From an uncultured Clostridia bacterium (GTDB lineage: Bacteria > Bacillota > Clostridia > Christensenellales > UBA1242): DNA of 7,519 nucleotides. The notes under the pieces were generated by a model. The model was not told where the DNA came from and searched no databases. It saw only the letters and a list, made by a program, of their open reading frames with translations. Below, in pieces: positions 6,075 to 7,519 of the stretch (position 1 is its first letter; every line of letters starts with the position of its first letter). The stretch is from positions 1 through 7,519 of the forward strand of contig CANDFN010000051.1 of assembly GCA_947384015.1 (NCBI GenBank), given 5' to 3'. The translations under genes were made by a program, and so were the position numbers.

Positions 6075-7473
6075 ATGAAAGAATCAACATTCAAGTTAGA
6101 TGTCGGTGGTAAAAAGTTAGAAGTATCAGTTGGTCATTATTGTGGCCAAGCAAATGGTCATTGTATTGTAAGGTGTGGTGAAACTGTAGTTATGGTAAAC
6201 ACAACTATGTCTAAAGCACCAAGGCCAGGTATGGACTTCTTTCCATTACAAGTAGACTATGAAGAAAAAATGTATAGTATAGGTAAAATCCCTGGAGGAT
6301 GGAAAAGGCGTGAAGGTAGAGCAAGTGACCAAGCTATTTTATATAGCAGATTGATAGACCGACCATTACGTCCATTGTTCCCAAAAGGTTTTTATAATGA
6401 TGTAACAGTTATTGCAACTACTTTGTCTGTAGAACCAGACATTGCACCAGAAACTCTTGCGATGCTAGGTAGTTCTATTGCTTTAACAATAAGCGATATT
6501 CCATTTGAAGGCCCAACAGGTGCGGTTAAAGTTGCTTGTGTAGAAGGCAAATTTATTGCTTTCCCAACCTTAGAGCAAGAAGCAAAAAGTGTAATAGACT
6601 TAACTGTAAGTGGAACAAAAGAGGCTGTTTTAATGGTAGAAGCTGGTGCAAAAGAAGTTAGCGAAAAACTTATGCTAGACGCTATTATGTTTGCACACGA
6701 AGAAATTAAAAAACAAGTAGAATTCCAAGAAAAACTTGCAAAAAGCTTAAAAGTTGTTAAGGCTGAGGTTAAATTTGAAGAGATTGATCCAAGTTTAGAC
6801 AAAGCGGTTCGTGATTATGCAGACAAAAAACTAGACAAAATGCTAGAGATTTTTGACCGTCATGTTCGTAACGAAATTGAAGATAACATTACTCAAGAAG
6901 TTGTTGAACACTTTGCAGAAGAATTCCCAGATAGTGCAAAACAAATTGGTCAAGTTTTATACAATATGAAAAAGGAAAAGGTTCGTTATCGCATTCTTCA
7001 CAAAGGTATTCGCCCAGACGGAAGAAAACTTAACGAAATCCGTCCAATATGGTGTGAAGTGGGCTTGCTTCCACGTGTGCACGGTTCTGCAGTGTTTACT
7101 CGTGGTGAAACTCAAGCTTTAACCACTTGCACATTGGGTATGCTTAACGAAGCCCAAGAATTAGAAGGTATTGACCCAGAAACTGAAAAGCGTTATATGC
7201 ATCAATACAACATGCCAGGCTATTCTACAGGTGAGGCTAAAGCTTTACGTAGCCCTGGTAGACGTGAAATTGGTCATGGTGCATTGGCAGAAAGGTCTCT
7301 TGTCCCAGTCCTTCCAAGCGAAGATGAATTCCCATATGCAATCCGCACAGTTAGTGATATTTTATCTTCTAATGGTTCTACCTCTATGGCATCTGTTTGC
7401 GGTAGCACTTTAGCATTAATGGATGCTGGTGTTCCAATCTCCGCTCCGGTTGCAGGTGTTGCAATGGGTCTTA
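6075..7473 (+). CDS. pnp: Polynucleotide phosphorylase (PNPase), 3' end missing
   Basis: PNPase degrades RNA from the 3' end with phosphate, releasing nucleoside diphosphates, as a ring-shaped trimer in the cytoplasm. The window holds 466 native residues of a family that is usually about 700. The first RNase PH-like domain includes FFPLQVDYEEK (55-65), GKIPGGWKRREGR (70-82) and SRLIDRPLRPLFP (91-103). The helical linker domain covers roughly 200-305. The second RNase PH-like domain starts near 310 with GIRPDGR (311-317) and includes SNGSTSMASVCGSTLALMD (432-450), part of the phosphate-binding active site. The catalytic Asp pair of the second domain, the KH domain and the S1 domain would all lie beyond the break. 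The native sequence stops after the first base of codon 467. The apparent stop at 7494-7496 is adapter-derived, so this is a contig-end truncation and not a pseudogene. No rpsO is upstream, although rpsO often precedes pnp. Confidence 0.97.
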
Positions 7474-7519
7474 AGATCGGAAGAGCACACGTCTGAACTC
7501 CAGTCACCATAATACATCT
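7474..7519 (+). other. Illumina TruSeq adapter read-through (artefact)
   Basis: Bases 7474-7507 match the standard TruSeq read-1 3' adapter, beginning AGATCGGAAGAGC and ending CCAGTCAC. Eight bases follow at 7508-7515 (CATAATAC), where the sample index sits, and then ATCT (7516-7519), the first four bases of the constant adapter sequence after the index. None of this is biological. It supplies seven false codons and a false TGA to the pnp reading frame. Confidence 0.98.

Noticed and set aside
6392..6802. Minus-strand 136-residue reading frame within pnp
   Set aside because: It lies entirely antisense to well-conserved PNPase sequence, and no promoter or ribosome binding site supports it.
1..7473. 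Mobile element, CRISPR array or defence island
   Set aside because: There is no transposase or integrase motif, no target-site duplication, no regularly spaced repeats, and the genes are mainly housekeeping.
6075..7496. Truncated PNPase as a natural pseudogene or short isoform
   Set aside because: The stop codon is inside adapter sequence. The break is a library and assembly artefact, not a mutation.
7274..7510. Minus-strand 78-residue reading frame at the contig end
   Set aside because: Its start codon and first 12 residues come from adapter, and the rest is antisense to pnp.

Overview
This window looks like a piece of a low-GC (by eye about one third GC) Gram-positive-type bacterium, most likely an uncultured or compact-genome member of the Bacillota. 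The reasons are the strong A/T codon bias, short intergenic gaps, sigma-A-type promoters, intrinsic terminators that overlap stop codons, and a gene set (NodB-fold deacetylase, FtsK/SpoIIIE, PNPase) that also clusters in Bacillus relatives. The long reading frames use TGG for Trp and contain no in-frame TGA, so the standard bacterial code fits. The sequence is probably one end of a short-read assembly contig, because its last 46 bases are Illumina adapter.

Layout: (1) Positions 1-51 are the last 17 codons of an unidentified gene, followed by a terminator and a second palindrome. (2) 229-705 is a 158-residue unknown protein with its own near-consensus promoter and terminator, and a possible Cys-His-Asp pattern. 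(3) 811-1509 is a membrane-anchored or secreted NodB-fold polysaccharide deacetylase of the PdaB/YlxY type, with altered catalytic motifs. (4) 1586-4552 is a complete FtsK/SpoIIIE DNA translocase with a very long acidic linker. (5) 4594-5823, on the minus strand and convergent to ftsK, is an inosine/uridine-type nucleoside hydrolase with an unusual Lys/Thr-rich tail; a shared bidirectional terminator separates the two genes. (6) 5824-6074 is an AT-rich divergent promoter region with repeated short motifs. (7) 6075-7473 is the first two thirds of polynucleotide phosphorylase, cut off by adapter sequence.

How the genes fit together: FtsK/SpoIIIE moves chromosomal DNA through the division septum. 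The deacetylase probably acts on cell-wall or other extracellular glycans. PNPase degrades RNA, and the nucleoside hydrolase salvages bases from nucleosides. Deacetylase, spoIIIE and pnp lie in one broad neighbourhood in Bacillus subtilis, so their presence together here probably reflects old synteny with the hydrolase inserted, rather than one pathway.

I found no CRISPR array, transposase, integrase, tRNA, rRNA or defence or toxin system. Most of the window is ordinary housekeeping sequence. The points worth a second look are the adapter contamination, the apparently leaderless nucleoside hydrolase gene with its basic tail, the degenerate NodB motifs, the unknown 158-residue protein, and the small repeated motifs near promoters.
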